The position numbers were made by a program, and so were the translations under genes. From Chloranthus sessilifolius (taxonomy: Eukaryota; Streptophyta; Magnoliopsida; Chloranthales; Chloranthaceae), in the NCBI GenBank assembly GCA_021018995.1, contig CM037585.1, positions 67,768,646 to 67,832,645 on the forward strand: a stretch of 64,000 nucleotides of DNA, read 5' to 3'. This document shows positions 1 to 11,218 of the stretch, one piece after another (within the stretch, counting starts at the first letter, position 1; each line of letters begins with the position of its first letter). The notes beneath the pieces were generated by a model, which saw only the letters and a program-made list of their open reading frames with translations, did not search any database and was not told where the DNA came from.

Positions 1-1433
1 ATGCGACTTTCTCATACGTCCCCCGAATAAGGAATCACTTTGCCGACGCATTAGCAACTTTGGCATCAATGATTAAGATCCCCTATGGTGTTAAGATGAC
101 GCCGATCATGATCGAGCAGAGGAATGAGCTGGCCTTCTGCCTCCAGATTGAGGAACCTACAAAGCCTGATGATGAGCCACCTTGGTTCTCAGATATCAAG
201 AATTTCCTCGAGACCCTAACTTTCCCAGAGGGTACATCCAAGATAGACCGATGAACCATTCAATATTTAGTGGCAGGTTACGTCAATTATGGGGAATTCC
301 TCTACAAGCGATCATACAATAGCATCTTACTTAGGTGCCTCACTGGAAGTGAAGGGGTTAATATTATGAAAGAAATCCATGAGGGAGTATGCAGAGCCCA
401 TGTCAGCGGTCACATGCTCGCTAAGAAAATCCTATGGCGGGGATACTTTTGGACCACCATGGAATCAGATTGTTGCAAACATGTTCAAAAATGCTACAAG
501 TGTCAAGAACACTCTAGTCTGATACATGCTCCGGCCATTGATCTTCACTGCATGACCTCTCCTTGGCCATTTGCTACCTGGGGCCTTGACATTATAGGAA
601 TGATTAATCCAAAAGCATCAAACGGACATCTGTTCATCCTCATCGCCATTGAATACTTCACCAAGTGGGTAGAAGCAGCGTCATAAGCCAACATCACGGC
701 CAGTCACGTTGAGAAGTTTCTCAAGAACAACATTGTGTACCAATTTAGAGTACCCAAAGATATCATCACGCACAACGGCACAAACTTTGCGAATAAGCGC
801 ATCTGAGAATTCTGTGAGCAACACAAGATAAAGCACCAGCACTCGTCCCCTTATTGGCCTCAAACTAATAGAGTCGTGGAAGCCGCGAACAAGACAATCG
901 TCCGCACCCTTGAGAAAATGGTCGTCACTTATCGAGATTGGAGCGAAATGCTGCCATTTGCTTTATGGGCCTACCGAACATCGATCCGTACCACTACAGG
1001 GGCAACACCATTCTCCCTAGTGTATGGAACCGAGGTCGTCCTCCCGATTGAGGTTGAAGTACCCTCGCTCCGAATCCTCATAGAATCAGGCTTACCCGAA
1101 GAAGAAAGAGAGAGATCCTGCTTTGAACAATTAAATTTATTGGACAAGAAGAGACTCATAGACTTGTGTCACACTCAAGTTTACCAGGGGCAAATCACAC
1201 GCGCTTACAATAAACGTGTTTGCGGTCAAGATCTAAAGGTAGGACACAGTGTGCTGAAGAAGATCTTTCCATCCCTCCATGCCGATCCAAGAGGAAAGTT
1301 CAAGCCAAACTGGGAAGGACCTTATGTCATCCAAGAAGTGTTGCCGGGATACACCATCTGCCTCGCCAGCATGGACGGAGATCATCTTCCTGAGCCCATC
1401 AATGCTGGATACGTCCGACAGTTTTACTCTTAG
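1..1433 (+). pseudogene. T1 RNase H end and integrase (broken)
   Basis: Integrase inserts retroelement cDNA into the genome. Positions 270-686 carry the zinc-binding region (histidines before a CYKCQ motif near 490-510) and the start of the catalytic core (WGLDIIGMI, then FTKWVEA). Positions 876-1433 carry the end of the core (RTTTGATPFSLVYG) and the C-terminal domain (GPYVIQEVLPGYT). Positions 1-254 match the linker between RNase H and integrase. These residues are characteristic of Tat-type integrases. There is no chromodomain, as expected for Tat. The coding capacity is lost through several breaks, so this is a fossil. Confidence 0.85.
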
Positions 1434-2064
1434 TCTATCGCGATAAGGTAAGTATTGATGAAACAGATATATGACTGCTTAAGAACCACCCAAAAGAGGC
1501 CATCATTCCAAACAGAGTAGCCAAAAAGCATCCCTAAAAATGATGATATCCTTTGCTACCCCATTTGAGCTTGGGCCTTTCTTTCAATAAAACCATTTTC
1601 CAAAAAAAATGTGTGTGTATATATATATAGGAGAAGGGGAAGTAAAGTTACTATCAAAATCCAAAAAAATTGAAAAAGAAAAACCTCAAAAAGAGATTGC
1701 CTGAAATGGAGCAAAAAGAATAATAAAAAAAATGTGTATAGAAGAATCACGGGGCATGTATAGTAAAAACCCCCAGGGGAGAAAGTATGTTGAGAAAATT
1801 GAAGCCGTATCAAAGAAACATTTTTTAGCCCAGCATACCTTTAAATCCTAACTTGACCTATCACCAAGCTACACCCTAAAGAAAGCCCTCTTTTTAGGTT
1901 CACAAGCAGTCATAGCATCTGTTAAAGTCAACACAAGCCGAGTTGTGAGACGACACTTGAACCCCATCTAGTCGGCTATGATGGAATCAACGTCTATGTC
2001 GTACTGTTGAAAATAGGAAATGAAAATAATAATAAAATAAAAATACAAGCCCAAAGCAAGGTGG

Positions 2065-2197
2065 ACTTGGTGAAAACCCGAAAGGGCATTCCGGGTAAAA
2101 ACAACGAGCATGTGCAGACCAAGTGAAAACTCGAAAGGGCGCTTGGGGTAAGAGAGCTAAACCCATGGACGTGGTGAAAACCCGAAAGGGCGCCACG
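2065..2197 (+). repeat. Three tandem hairpins with GAAA tetraloops
   Basis: Three imperfect copies share the core TGAAAACCCGAAAGGGC. Each has an inner stem CCC-GAAA-GGG (CTC in copy 2) and an outer stem: copy 1 ACTTGG 2065-2070 with CCGGGT 2091-2096; copy 2 CCAAGTG 2119-2125 with CGCTTGG 2140-2146; copy 3 CGTGGTG 2170-2176 with CGCCACG 2191-2197. The outer-stem sequences differ between copies, yet pairing is kept when G-U wobbles are allowed. GAAA is a GNRA tetraloop. A structured RNA role is inferred. Confidence 0.75.
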
Positions 2198-3089
2198 GGT
2201 AAAAAAAGGGAGATAAATAAATTAAAAAAAAAGAGAAAAAATTGAAAAAGAAAGGTTTGGACTGATTGAGAAGATTGATGTTTGAGGAACCCTTTTATTA
2301 CTATTCCTGTACCCTCTTGTCCGACTGGGTCGCTCATGCTAGTTCGAATCGGGTCCCGACCAGAATTGTCTTTGTGAAACCCACACCGTCAAACGTATGA
2401 CCCAAGGCAAAGAGAAAGGTTTAACTCAATCCAAAGGGATCAACATTCCGGCCTTGGTAAAATATGAAAACTCACTCAGATCCGATTGCATGAAAGAGTT
2501 CGACTATGCTCAAAATGGGACCCGTTACTCCATCTCACTATCAAGGCATCAAAAACAGAAAAAAAATTAAGAAAAGCCAAAAATAAAAAATCAAGAAAAA
2601 TCCAAACACCAAAAAATGTGTATATATTTTTACTCATTTTCATGTACATATTTCCAGCATCATATTTCAATCTCAAAAATGAACAAAAATAATAAAAAAT
2701 CTCTAAAAACAAAAATCCAAAAAATATCATGAAAATGAAAAAGTGTAGGTAGAAATCTACTTTTTCTTCTATTGTTTAGGATGCATTTTATTTATATGTA
2801 TAAACAAAAAAGGGACTGACGTTTTCTCGAGAATGTGCAGGAACATCACACGGTCCAAAGCCTCGAGCAGGCAACTTCTCAGCGATGGACATATCAGATA
2901 AAGCATCTCACCACCGACATCAGGTCTAATAAAAAAAATGATGAAAATCATTTTGAAAAGAAAAAGAAATCTATATTTTCATGTCTACGCACAGCTACGC
3001 ACTCGCGTATTTTCGATGCGGTAAAATGTCAATATTTTATTGGCAACGCAGCTGTGCAAAATTAATGTCCTAGGTCTAAGGTTCGCCTT

Positions 3090-3116
3090 GGATCCATGGA
3101 TCCTACTTCAAAGTAG
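3090..3116 (+). repeat. Two abutting short palindromes
   Basis: GGATCCATGGATCC (3090-3103) is a perfect palindrome. It is followed directly by CTACTT-CA-AAGTAG (3103-3116). They lie in the T1 3' region and their function is unknown. Confidence 0.6.
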
Positions 3117-4257
3117 GAGCGATAGTGTAACATTCAATTCTTGGATCGAATTAATTCCACTGCTAAATCTTTTGAGCAAAATGCTCTGTTTTGGATTTAT
3201 ATGAGCTTAAGTGTCTTAAGCTTCAAGTTCTCCATTAAGAAAAAGTCAATCGTTGGTTGAGACCAACCTGTTGAGAATGAGATTACATATCAATCAAACT
3301 ATGTGCAACCATGCATTCAGAAGGGTTCATTTCCCTTTTATTTTTTACAGGCTTAAAACCTGTATTGGTAGTGGTATCCCTGTAAAGTGTACGCCATGCG
3401 TATGGGTATTCCTATGATGGTCGTTTATTCTCGTAAATTGTACCCAGGTAGGTCCGGGTCGGGGCTTCCATCCTTTGTTGCTTATCGCCCCTCATGGGTG
3501 CATGTTTATGCATAGTTAATTGATGTTTATGATCATTGTTGGCAGAAACCTGGATTGAATGTCCCTTTTGGTAGACACCCAATAACTGGTTGGATTTGTT
3601 TAGTGGTATTTGAAGCTGGATGCTCTGGGTCATGTGGATCTGGGGCACATTTTTGAAACTGGCATGCACTCTCAAAAAGTGTTGGGACATCTATTCACTT
3701 CGCTTGGGCAGTCATGCTAAACAAACTTCGAGATCGATGGGTTCGCCCAAAGACCTCGAACCCTGCTTTCACCAGGAGCACCAGTGAATAGTCTGATGAG
3801 GTCGTCAAATGCCTCGTGGGATTGGACAAAAAATGTGGAGCCTTGCGTATGTTTACTTTGCACCTATCTTTTAATGTGGGTCAATCACCCCTCTTACTTA
3901 CAAAGCTGTTGCATTCAGAATGAATCTCGAACATCAATCACCTTCAAATCATCTCGAGAAGCGGACATTTTTCCTGACTAACGAGCTTTCACAACTCAAG
4001 AGGTGAACATTTTTCCCAGCTATTGCTCTTTCATAACTCATTCCACCTCGGTTATGCCCAGTAATGTCGCTAGGCGCTTGAGAACTGATTACCTCGAGAA
4101 ACGAATGATTAGCTTGGCACCCCAGGGCTTTCATTTTCTCACCGTGTTACTCAACCGATGTTTAAAGTTCATTCTGAATACAGTGGATCTGTTAGTAATG
4201 CCTTGGACCTTTTCGGATGTCTCTTTTCTTTGGCATACGATCACTAGTGATTGGATA

Positions 4258-4272
4258 CCAAAGAGGGGCATC
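4258..4272 (+). promoter_or_regulatory. T1 polypurine tract
   Basis: A purine-rich stretch with AAAGAGGGG lies directly before the LTR start at 4273. This is where plus-strand DNA priming occurs in LTR retrotransposons. Confidence 0.7.
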
Positions 4273-4668
4273 TGTAGACACCAAAATTTAGCCCAAGGCT
4301 CGATCGAAACACATTTTGAGAGAGGTGCACTTTCAAGCTTTTGATGGCATATATGGAAGCCTTAGGAATCACCCTAAACGCTTACGAATGACCCTAGATC
4401 CCTTAGGAACCTATTCCAATCCTTTAGAAACCAATCCCGACCCTTAGAACCCATTTCAAACCCTAAACCTAACCTTCTCGGATAATGGATAAAGAGTGGT
4501 GCACCAGGACTATCTAAGGTCTTCTACTAATATTAAATTATATACCATTGGAAAGAGGACTTCTCCAACTTGGTCCAAGAATCTCCCCAATCGGAGGTAT
4601 ATGTCAAGATATGACAAACCGAATCTGGGGGCAGAAAGTTAAAGTCATGTGGGCCCCCTTAGGGACAT

Positions 4669-4874
4669 GGAGCAACTAATAGTTGCGCCAGTAATAAACT
4701 TTGACTGGCACAACTAACTATTGCACCAGACCAATTCTCCCTCATTTTAAGCCTGGCGCAACTAATAGTTGTGCCAGATTCAAAAGTGGGCTCCATCCTT
4801 GCGAGCTGACTTCCAGGCACTGTTCTACACTATTTTACTGTGCATTTGCCTGGCGCAACTATTAGTTGTGCTAG
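4669..4874 (+). repeat. Four inverted-repeat units in the T1 LTR
   Basis: Four units of the hairpin form TGGCRCAACTAATAGTTGYGCCA lie at 4669-4690, 4705-4728, 4752-4776 and 4849-4874. Each arm is about 10-12 bp with a tiny loop. They are upstream of the TATA box, in the U3 part of the LTR. Confidence 0.75.
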
Positions 4875-5154
4875 GCATATGAACAGTGACTGTTGGATTT
4901 TACCCAGAATATCATGTTTGGGGTTTGACATGTTGACCACCTTGACCTTTGGGGTGTGTTTTGCTACTTCTGTTGCACTCTTTTAATGCCTATTTGCAAC
5001 CCTTAAGTGATTTGAAACACTAACCTATCATCCACCATTAAACCCATTCCCCCACATCTCCAAGCTCTCAAAATCTTAGAAATCCTTAGATTAGAGATTA
5101 CCTAATTGATAACCCTAATTAGCATCTAAGTAGCCTCCTAACCTATCCTTTTCC

Positions 5155-5163
5155 TATAAATAG
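5155..5163 (+). promoter_or_regulatory. T1 LTR TATA box
   Basis: TATAAATAG precedes a C-rich stretch and lies in mid-LTR, the usual place for the start of the R region. Confidence 0.65.
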
Positions 5164-5885
5164 AGCCCCCCTCCCCTTGGTTTAAGGGTTGAGAATTTCT
5201 ACCTAAGAGAGAAACAGCTTAAGTGAGAAGATCTTTGTCCCTTTGGTGCACCCCTCCCATACAAAAACTAGAATTCCAAAACCTCTTCCCACCCTTAGCA
5301 TTTCATAAAAAACCCTTAGGTTAGGTGTGTGTGACCCCCTTGCCTTCCTCCCCTACCTATTAGCTTCAAGCCTTAAGAGCTAGAACCCCATTTTCCCCTA
5401 TACAAAGCCTTCAAGAGCTCATCAAAGCAAGCCACGCAAGGCTCTCCTATGGTGCTACAAGGGCCCGAGGGCTCCGGCTCTCCCCTTTCATCTCCTATCT
5501 CCTTTTGCTCTCCCTACCCTCTCATTTTGTGCCGTTACGTCGTCGAATTTTTGGTAGGAACGGAGGAGCACAAATAGGATTTGAGGCCTATTTGGGCAAG
5601 AGGAAGCTATTTTCTTTTCTTTTACTTTATTTTATTTTTGGCCATTAGTAGAGACCGCGTTAAGTGGGTTGATCGGGTGCCTAACACCTTCCCGATTGAT
5701 AACCGAAGCCCCTACCCAAGAGCCTTTGGTGTGGACCGGATTTAGAGTCATATTTGTGGCACTTCGGTGCTTATAAAAATGATATAGGTTTCTCGGGACA
5801 CCAAAAGCTCTGTGTGGCAACTCTATATTTTCGTTAGTGAGGGCATCGTCATGATGGGGATCGTAAAAAATCCCACGGTTGCACA

Positions 5886-6045
5886 GGACCCACCACCACC
5901 ACTAGAGCCAGGCTCTCTACAGTTCTTGTGGGACGAGTACGAGGAAGTTCAGAAGATTTTGGCAAAGGAAGAAAAGAGAAAGAATGAAAGAAAGAAAAAG
6001 GGATATAAGATGATGGAACCATCCGCATCTTTGAACACAACTTGA
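5886..6045 (+). pseudogene. A3 short 3' ORF remnant (LQFLWDEY family)
   Basis: The frame encodes a proline-rich start, then LQFLWDEYEEVQKILAKEEK and a lysine-rich tail. A closely similar short ORF stands at 62946 in A2, also after the integrase. This slot in Athila elements holds an extra, sometimes envelope-like ORF. I do not recognise a domain; the visible features are charge (KERK-rich helix) and small size. The upstream part is separated by T1, so the copy is a fossil fragment. Confidence 0.65.
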
Positions 6046-8182
6046 ATCTGCACCTCCTCACTACCTCGCACACCTCTTCTCCCATCATCTTCTCCCTCCT
6101 CTTCACTCTATCCACCACCTGCTCAACATCCTTCTCCTTAACCCCTACTATCGCCCTTCCCGGTTTGCAGTTCCTCTTCCACAAGCAACAAGTTGAGGAC
6201 ATCCCAGAGCCAGGTGGGTAAACCATCATTTGACGAGATAATTTTGAACAGAAACCGAGGACCGATCTTTATCGAAGATTTTTTCTCGGACGTTGCTGCC
6301 AGTGTCTTAGTTTAGTGTGTGTCTAGATTTTTCCTAGGTTTCTCTTTTAATGTAACTAGTTTTCCTTCCAAGTTTCTGTATATATTTCATTTATATATGA
6401 ATAGTTCTTTATTTTATTCTATTTTTTTTTAGCACTTGTAGTTTCCATAATGTCGGAAGTACTTTCTCCAAAGTTTGGGGGGAAATTTTTTGAATATATT
6501 TGCAGATCACAAACCCGATAACTGAATAACACCATTACGATAAATAGGAAAATTAGAAAATTCTTTTAAAAAAAACAATTTTGTCCCCTATTTTGCACAA
6601 TGTGGATATTGTCCTATTTAAGTTTCGGGGGGGATATACAAATCTGTATATATATTAGTAGGTAACCATTTTTATTTGCTTTTATTATTCGAAATTTTAT
6701 AGTTTCTCTATTTTTAGTTAGAAAAATAGTAATTTTAGTCTAGAGTTAATCATTATATGTAAAGTATGATAGAATGTGAATTTATTAAACCTTATAATCC
6801 ATCATAGCTAAAGTTTAACAATCAAAATAAAACAGTTGCAATTCATGAATAAAACCTTTGAACATTGTATCTAATGAATGTTTGAAACTATATGATTAAT
6901 TTAAACTGCAAAATTTGGATTATAGTTTCAGAATTATAAATCAGTGAGATCTTGAGCTAATTCATCCTCTTTATATTCTGAGAGAGACTGCTTTTATTTT
7001 CAAGCTTAAAATTTTCTTGAACTTTTACTGAGAAATCTCATATTGCTGAACTTAGAATCAAGATTAACTGTGATTATGATGATTTATTTCTTTAGAACTA
7101 TTTGTTAAATACATTAAAACAAGAAGACATCTATACTAGTAAATTGTGAAAATGACCAAAGGCCATCTTTTGTTACACTAGAGCCAAAAAGCCAAAATTC
7201 CATAAAAGATTTTATCCTTTGAACCTATAGTAGAAGCCTAAAACCAAATTTCTTTGTATCCAAATTTTATAAACCTTTAACCATATATACTACCCAAAGC
7301 TTTCTACCTTTAACCCTTATAATTTTTAAGAGTTTATAATATACAAGAAGGGAAGAAGAGAGTGAAAGGAGTATACGCTTCATAGATAAAGGATCTGCTG
7401 AAAAGGGTACAACTGATAAGAAATACAATCATATAAAAATTATAGGAAAAGAAAATGAAAATTGTAAAAGACAATTTCATAAATAAATAAAAAATGAACG
7501 AAAAGCTTCCGACTGAAGAAAAAATGGGAAGAAGTCATCCAACTTTTTGGATACTTACTAAAATAGAAATGAAGGAAAGAAGATAAAAAAGGAAAAACTA
7601 AATTCTCAGAAACTTTTAAACCCTATCTACCTTTCTTTGAAACCCTTTTAACCCAAAACCCCATTACAAGCCGAAGGAGAGACTTTTGTAATTTATGATT
7701 TGCAAAAGTATAAATCTAGTAGAGATGTATGAAATAGATACTATGAATAAATAGAAAAATCATATGATTAGAATTGATTATCCATTCCACGAGATTTACT
7801 ATTATCATGTACATATCATGTGTGAGAACCCAAAATTTGGATATTCCTTTTGAGAGTATGCCAATAGTGAGAGTTTGGATGAGAATATTTTCTAAATCTG
7901 CAGTTTAAAAAAATCTATGATGAATAAACATTTTACTGATACTCACACACTTCATGCTATAAAGAATTGAAACTGCTAAGTTCGAATCAAGGATAATTAC
8001 TGTGATGGAAAGCAAAGGTGAAAGATTTGGAATTTTTAAGAATCATACCAAACATATGACAATTAATTTAAGTTGTAGTATAGATTTTATTTCTTTTTAA
8101 AAAATTATTTTGAGAAATCCAAAATTATTGAAGTTTGTAGGTAACTTCACTGACAATCTTCAGGAGACTATAACTCCTCCAC
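6046..8182 (+). other. A3 3' non-coding region
   Basis: This AT-rich stretch has no convincing ORF. Two purine-rich blocks resemble extra polypurine tracts: AAAGTTTGGGGGGAAA near 6469 and TTTCGGGGGGGATA near 6622. The rest holds only short shadow frames. Confidence 0.55.
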
Positions 8183-8240
8183 TAGGGATCACCTAGGTTT
8201 AAAGGCTTGTTGCATCCGCTAAATACAATCGTGCTCCCTA
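8183..8240 (+). other. Conserved stem-loop before the A3 polypurine tract
   Basis: TAGGGATCAC (8183-8192) pairs, with one mismatch, with GTGCTCCCTA (8231-8240). The enclosed loop contains GCTAAAT. The same layout occurs in A1 (29248-29308) and on the minus strand in N1 (51442-51502). Confidence 0.6.
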
Positions 8241-8311
8241 CGAAAGTGGCATTTAAATTCATAGTTTTAGATATTTTATGTTTTCTTGTTTGCTAGGAAC
8301 TAGCAAAGTGT

Positions 8312-8324
8312 AAGTTTGGGGGTG
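8312..8324 (+). promoter_or_regulatory. A3 polypurine tract
   Basis: AAGTTTGGGGGTG lies immediately before the LTR start. Equivalent G-rich tracts precede the A1 3' LTR and, on the minus strand, the N1 3' LTR. Confidence 0.75.
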
Positions 8325-9805
8325 TGATCAGTCACATAATTTACCAATTTATCACCCTTAACTTAGTGATGCTAGGACCTAGTTTGCTACTAACAAGTTA
8401 ATGATGTTCAGATATTAAGGAAAAATAGCAAAATAGAGCTAAAGTATTAATCTTTGTCAAAATAAATTGAAAAGGCAGTAAAAAGATGATTAAGCGATAA
8501 GAAGACGATTTGCTGCTGCTGAAAGTCAAGAAATTGAAATTTACGATTGTGCGCTAAAGCTGAAGACGAAAGAAAGAGAAAACTAAGAAATCGTAATAAA
8601 CAATTCTTCAAAAAAGATGATTCTTCAGAAAGCAACAAAAGAGTAGAAAAGCGATACAAGAAAAAGAGATCGTTCGAATAGAAAATCGTCCAGTAAGAAA
8701 GCAGTGTGAAAATGAGAAATTGTAATTTACGATTTTTTAAAAAAAGAAGAACAATCACAATTAACGATTGTATAAAAGAGAAGCTTTCCCTCTGCTACAT
8801 CTGCTGCTGCTGATCACATGAGTGAAGACTATCACCGTCATGCACTGATTTAGAAGTTCTCTAAGATTAGAAGTTGGGTGAATCATGGATCTGAGAAGAT
8901 TGATGAAGATAAACTCTGAAGAACTTTGCTACTGTTATCAAGAACACTCTAGAAGCACATCTATGGTTTGAAAGCAAGGAAGAATAAAATTAGGAATTAG
9001 AGTTATAGTAGGATACATTTACTTTAGTAGTTTCTTTTATTAGAATTAGAAGTCTTTATAAACTGAATAAATAAGAGAGCCCGGTATAGGAATAAACCAT
9101 CGAAGCATTTCACATCATCAATTGACAACTGAGGTCTATGTTTTCTCTCAATCAAAGTAGTTTAAGATTTACAAAGTAACATCATCCACAGTTCTCTGAG
9201 GTCTTGCCTGACAACCAAGGCTGAGGAAGCTGAAGGACCAACCCCATGGATGGTTTTACTTTTGCTTTCTAGTTTAGATTTTATTTGTTTTATTTATTGC
9301 TTTATAAACATCTTCAAGTTTTAATTTGAATTGATGACTCCGGTTGGAATTTGCATATTAGTGTAACGAATTTTACTTTTCCATCTTCAATTTTCTTGAA
9401 TTTGCTTGATGTTCGGATTTTAGGAGATTGTTGATTAGATTAAATCTATGTTAAAAAAATTTAGTTTTTAATTGACGCCCAAATTCTATAAGACTGCAAT
9501 ACGGTGTAACTGTACTATTCATTTTAATAAATATCTAATGGCTGAAGATTGGGATTGGCAACCTCAATCTGAAGAAGGAGGATTAGGATTTATTTTATCC
9601 CTTTAGATTAATAAGCCATTCTTTATTCATATTTCTCAAGTAGTTTAGGACCATAAAAGATAGATATAAATTTTGAAATAGAAATAGAAATAAAGAAAAG
9701 ATAAATACTTCCTCGTGGGAACTATCCTATACTAGCTCTACAATTTCCATTCTGTGCTTCCAATAGGTTAAGGCTTAATTAGATACACACATAAGTAGCC
9801 GATCA
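8325..9805 (+). repeat. A3 3' LTR
   Basis: The 1481-bp LTR starts TGATCAGTCAC and ends GTAGCCGATCA. A TATA box TATAAAAG lies at 8771-8778. The U3 part (8450-8770) repeats short words built on ACGATT and its complement. The LTR differs strongly from those of A1 and A2, so A3 belongs to a separate Athila subfamily. Its partner LTR is outside the window. Confidence 0.75.
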
Positions 9806-9810
9806 GGTAC

Positions 9811-10368
9811 CTCCTCCTCAAAGAGTGACAAGGAGGCCTGGTCTATTTAAATTTTTGAGGGGATGATTTGGGGGTTAGACTCATGGACAACGGCTTTTTT
9901 GTGCGGGTTCAGTTGAGCTGCCCCATTCTGGTCAATTTTTATGACCCCTGCGCTCACGAAGGTGCTCTTGATGTGTGGCCACAGAAGGGATTCATCTTTC
10001 AGGTCTATCCCCCTGGCCATGGCTACAAAAGTGGTTCGAGCCTTATCCTTTGCTTCTTAGATCTCTTCTTCGGTAGGGTTGTATCCTAAGCCGAATTTGA
10101 TATGTTGCCCTCATCTCGCTCTGACCAGGTCCCTCCTACCTTATAGGCGAGGGCCCAAACCCTTTCCTTTCTAGTAACCCCATTTATGGAGCATCACCAC
10201 CGCTACATTCTTTCTTAGTCCTATTTTGAAGGTGACCTTTTTGAGGGGTTCTAATGCTACTACCACTACATCATATTAGAAATCATGGAGGTTCATATCC
10301 TCAGCTGTGTCTGACACATCCAACATCTTGAAGTTTTCTACGCTATGTGCAGCCCTTTCTCCTTCTTC
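9811..10368 (-). pseudogene. T2 linker between protease and RT (broken)
   Basis: After the protease, the minus strand keeps scattered Tat-like linker signatures (for example an LGYDTT-type and a LWPH-type region in neighbouring frames), as expected just before the RT domain. It is heavily decayed. No clear domain can be drawn. Confidence 0.4.
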
Positions 10369-10720
10369 TCATCCCTCACCCATGATAGCTATCACTTTCT
10401 GCTCTGATATAAATTTGAGCTTTTGATTGAGGGTTGAGGGTACTGCCCCAATTTCGTGTAGCCATGGGCACCCCAGCAATAAATTGAAGGTGGATTTGAT
10501 ATCCATGACTTGGAAGGGGATAGAGAAGGTCATTGGCCCTATGGTGAGCTCCAGGCCGACTTCTCCTATCACTTCCCTCCTGTTGTTGTCAAACCCTCAG
10601 GCCCCTGTCATTGCTAGCCAGAACATGGATGGATCTACACCTATCCGAGTTGTGGTTATCAAAGGGCATACATTCAATTCCGATCCGTTGTCTATCAACA
10701 CTAGTGGTATTACCAAGTTT
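10369..10720 (-). pseudogene. T2 aspartic protease (broken)
   Basis: Retroviral-type aspartic protease processes the gag-pol polyprotein. The minus strand encodes an active-site-like LIDNGSELNVCP near 10640-10680. It is followed by the C-terminal half with PFQVMDI, LLLGCPWLHEIGAVPSTLNQKL and KFISEQKV, a combination diagnostic of Tat/Ogre proteases. It sits downstream of gag as expected. The domain is broken. Confidence 0.8.
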
Positions 10721-11218
10721 TCCACCTCTGTCATAATGTTGAGGGATCTTGAATGGTTACCTCTTCAATTGTAAGGTCAGTGTCAGAGAACGAGATGGCG
10801 TTGGGGACCAAAACATGCCCAATCATATGTCCCACCTCGTATGGGAAAGTTTATCAGAGACATGAGCATCTTTCAGGGCCACCAATAGATCTTTGAAGTG
10901 TGGCGGTGATGTCATTTGTAAGTCTCAGATGGTGATGTGAGTCAGTGTTCTCCTATGTTGTGTTTCCATCGCATATTCTTAGCTCATTCTTTCCATGATG
11001 TGTACCACTACAAGTTCCATTCTTTCCTCGGTTTGGACCGGTACCAACACCTCTGGTTGATTGGAGATTCTCTCTAACAGTGTCGTAAACTCGACTGCCC
11101 CTTTAATCCCGCTACTAACATTAACATCAGTCTGATTGTAATTGAGAGGGACTTGGTGGGGGTTGTAGGTTGATCCGGGGATCTAGAATGGGGTGGTTGG
11201 GGGTATCGGACATGAACG

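Larger units (their letters stand above)
1434..4257 (+). other. T1 long 3' non-coding region
   Basis: About 2.8 kb separate the end of the integrase from the LTR. Long hypervariable 3' regions, often with tandem repeats, are known from Ogre and Tat elements. This one is A-rich, with several poly-A runs around 1600-1750, 2220-2240 and 2560-2720. It holds three tandem hairpins (2065-2197) and a pair of short palindromes (3090-3116). The open frames here are short and on both strands, and I see no protein family in them. Confidence 0.7.
1..5885 (+). mobile_element. T1: Tat/Ogre-lineage Ty3/gypsy retrotransposon, 3' part
   Basis: The order is integrase (to 1433), a long 3' non-coding region (1434-4257), a purine-rich tract (4258-4272) and an LTR (4273-5885) that starts TGTAGACACC and ends GTTGCACA. 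A C-terminal integrase ending in a PINAxYVRQFYS-type motif, a long 3' region and LTRs beginning TGTAGACACC are typical of the Tat lineage, which includes Ogre. The 5' part lies left of the window. The sequence to the right (from 5886) matches an Athila short ORF, so T1 appears inserted in A3. It is broken: about three to five disablements are apparent in the visible integrase. Confidence 0.85.
4273..5885 (+). repeat. T1 3' LTR
   Basis: This 1613-bp LTR begins TGTAGACACC and ends GTTGCACA. A TATA box TATAAATAG lies at 5155-5163. The last 430 bp (gene-free, with the GGGTGCCTAACACCTTCCCGAT block near 5680) match, in reverse complement, the LTR piece of T2 at 36383-36888, so the two Tat elements are related. 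The 5' partner LTR is outside the window, so no LTR-based age can be given. Confidence 0.85.
5886..9805 (+). mobile_element. A3: Athila-lineage element, 3' end
   Basis: To the right of the T1 LTR the sequence encodes PPPP-EP-LQFLWDEY-EV, as does A2 at 62946 on. It then runs through a 3' non-coding region to a polypurine tract (8312-8324) and an LTR (8325-9805). The block at 8145-8255 matches the one before the A1 3' LTR (29209-29320). T1 seems to have inserted into A3, leaving the rest of A3 left of the window. A3 ends against GGTAC (9806-9810), the candidate target duplication, inside T2. Its sole visible ORF is incomplete. Confidence 0.8.

Noticed and set aside
1987-2337. Minus-strand ORF with repeated PFRVFT motifs
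   Set aside because: It is the translation of the three hairpin repeats and poly-A runs; no family resemblance.
5849-6229. Minus-strand ORF of 126 codons
   Set aside because: It spans the T1 LTR/A3 junction and is antisense to the A3 short ORF.
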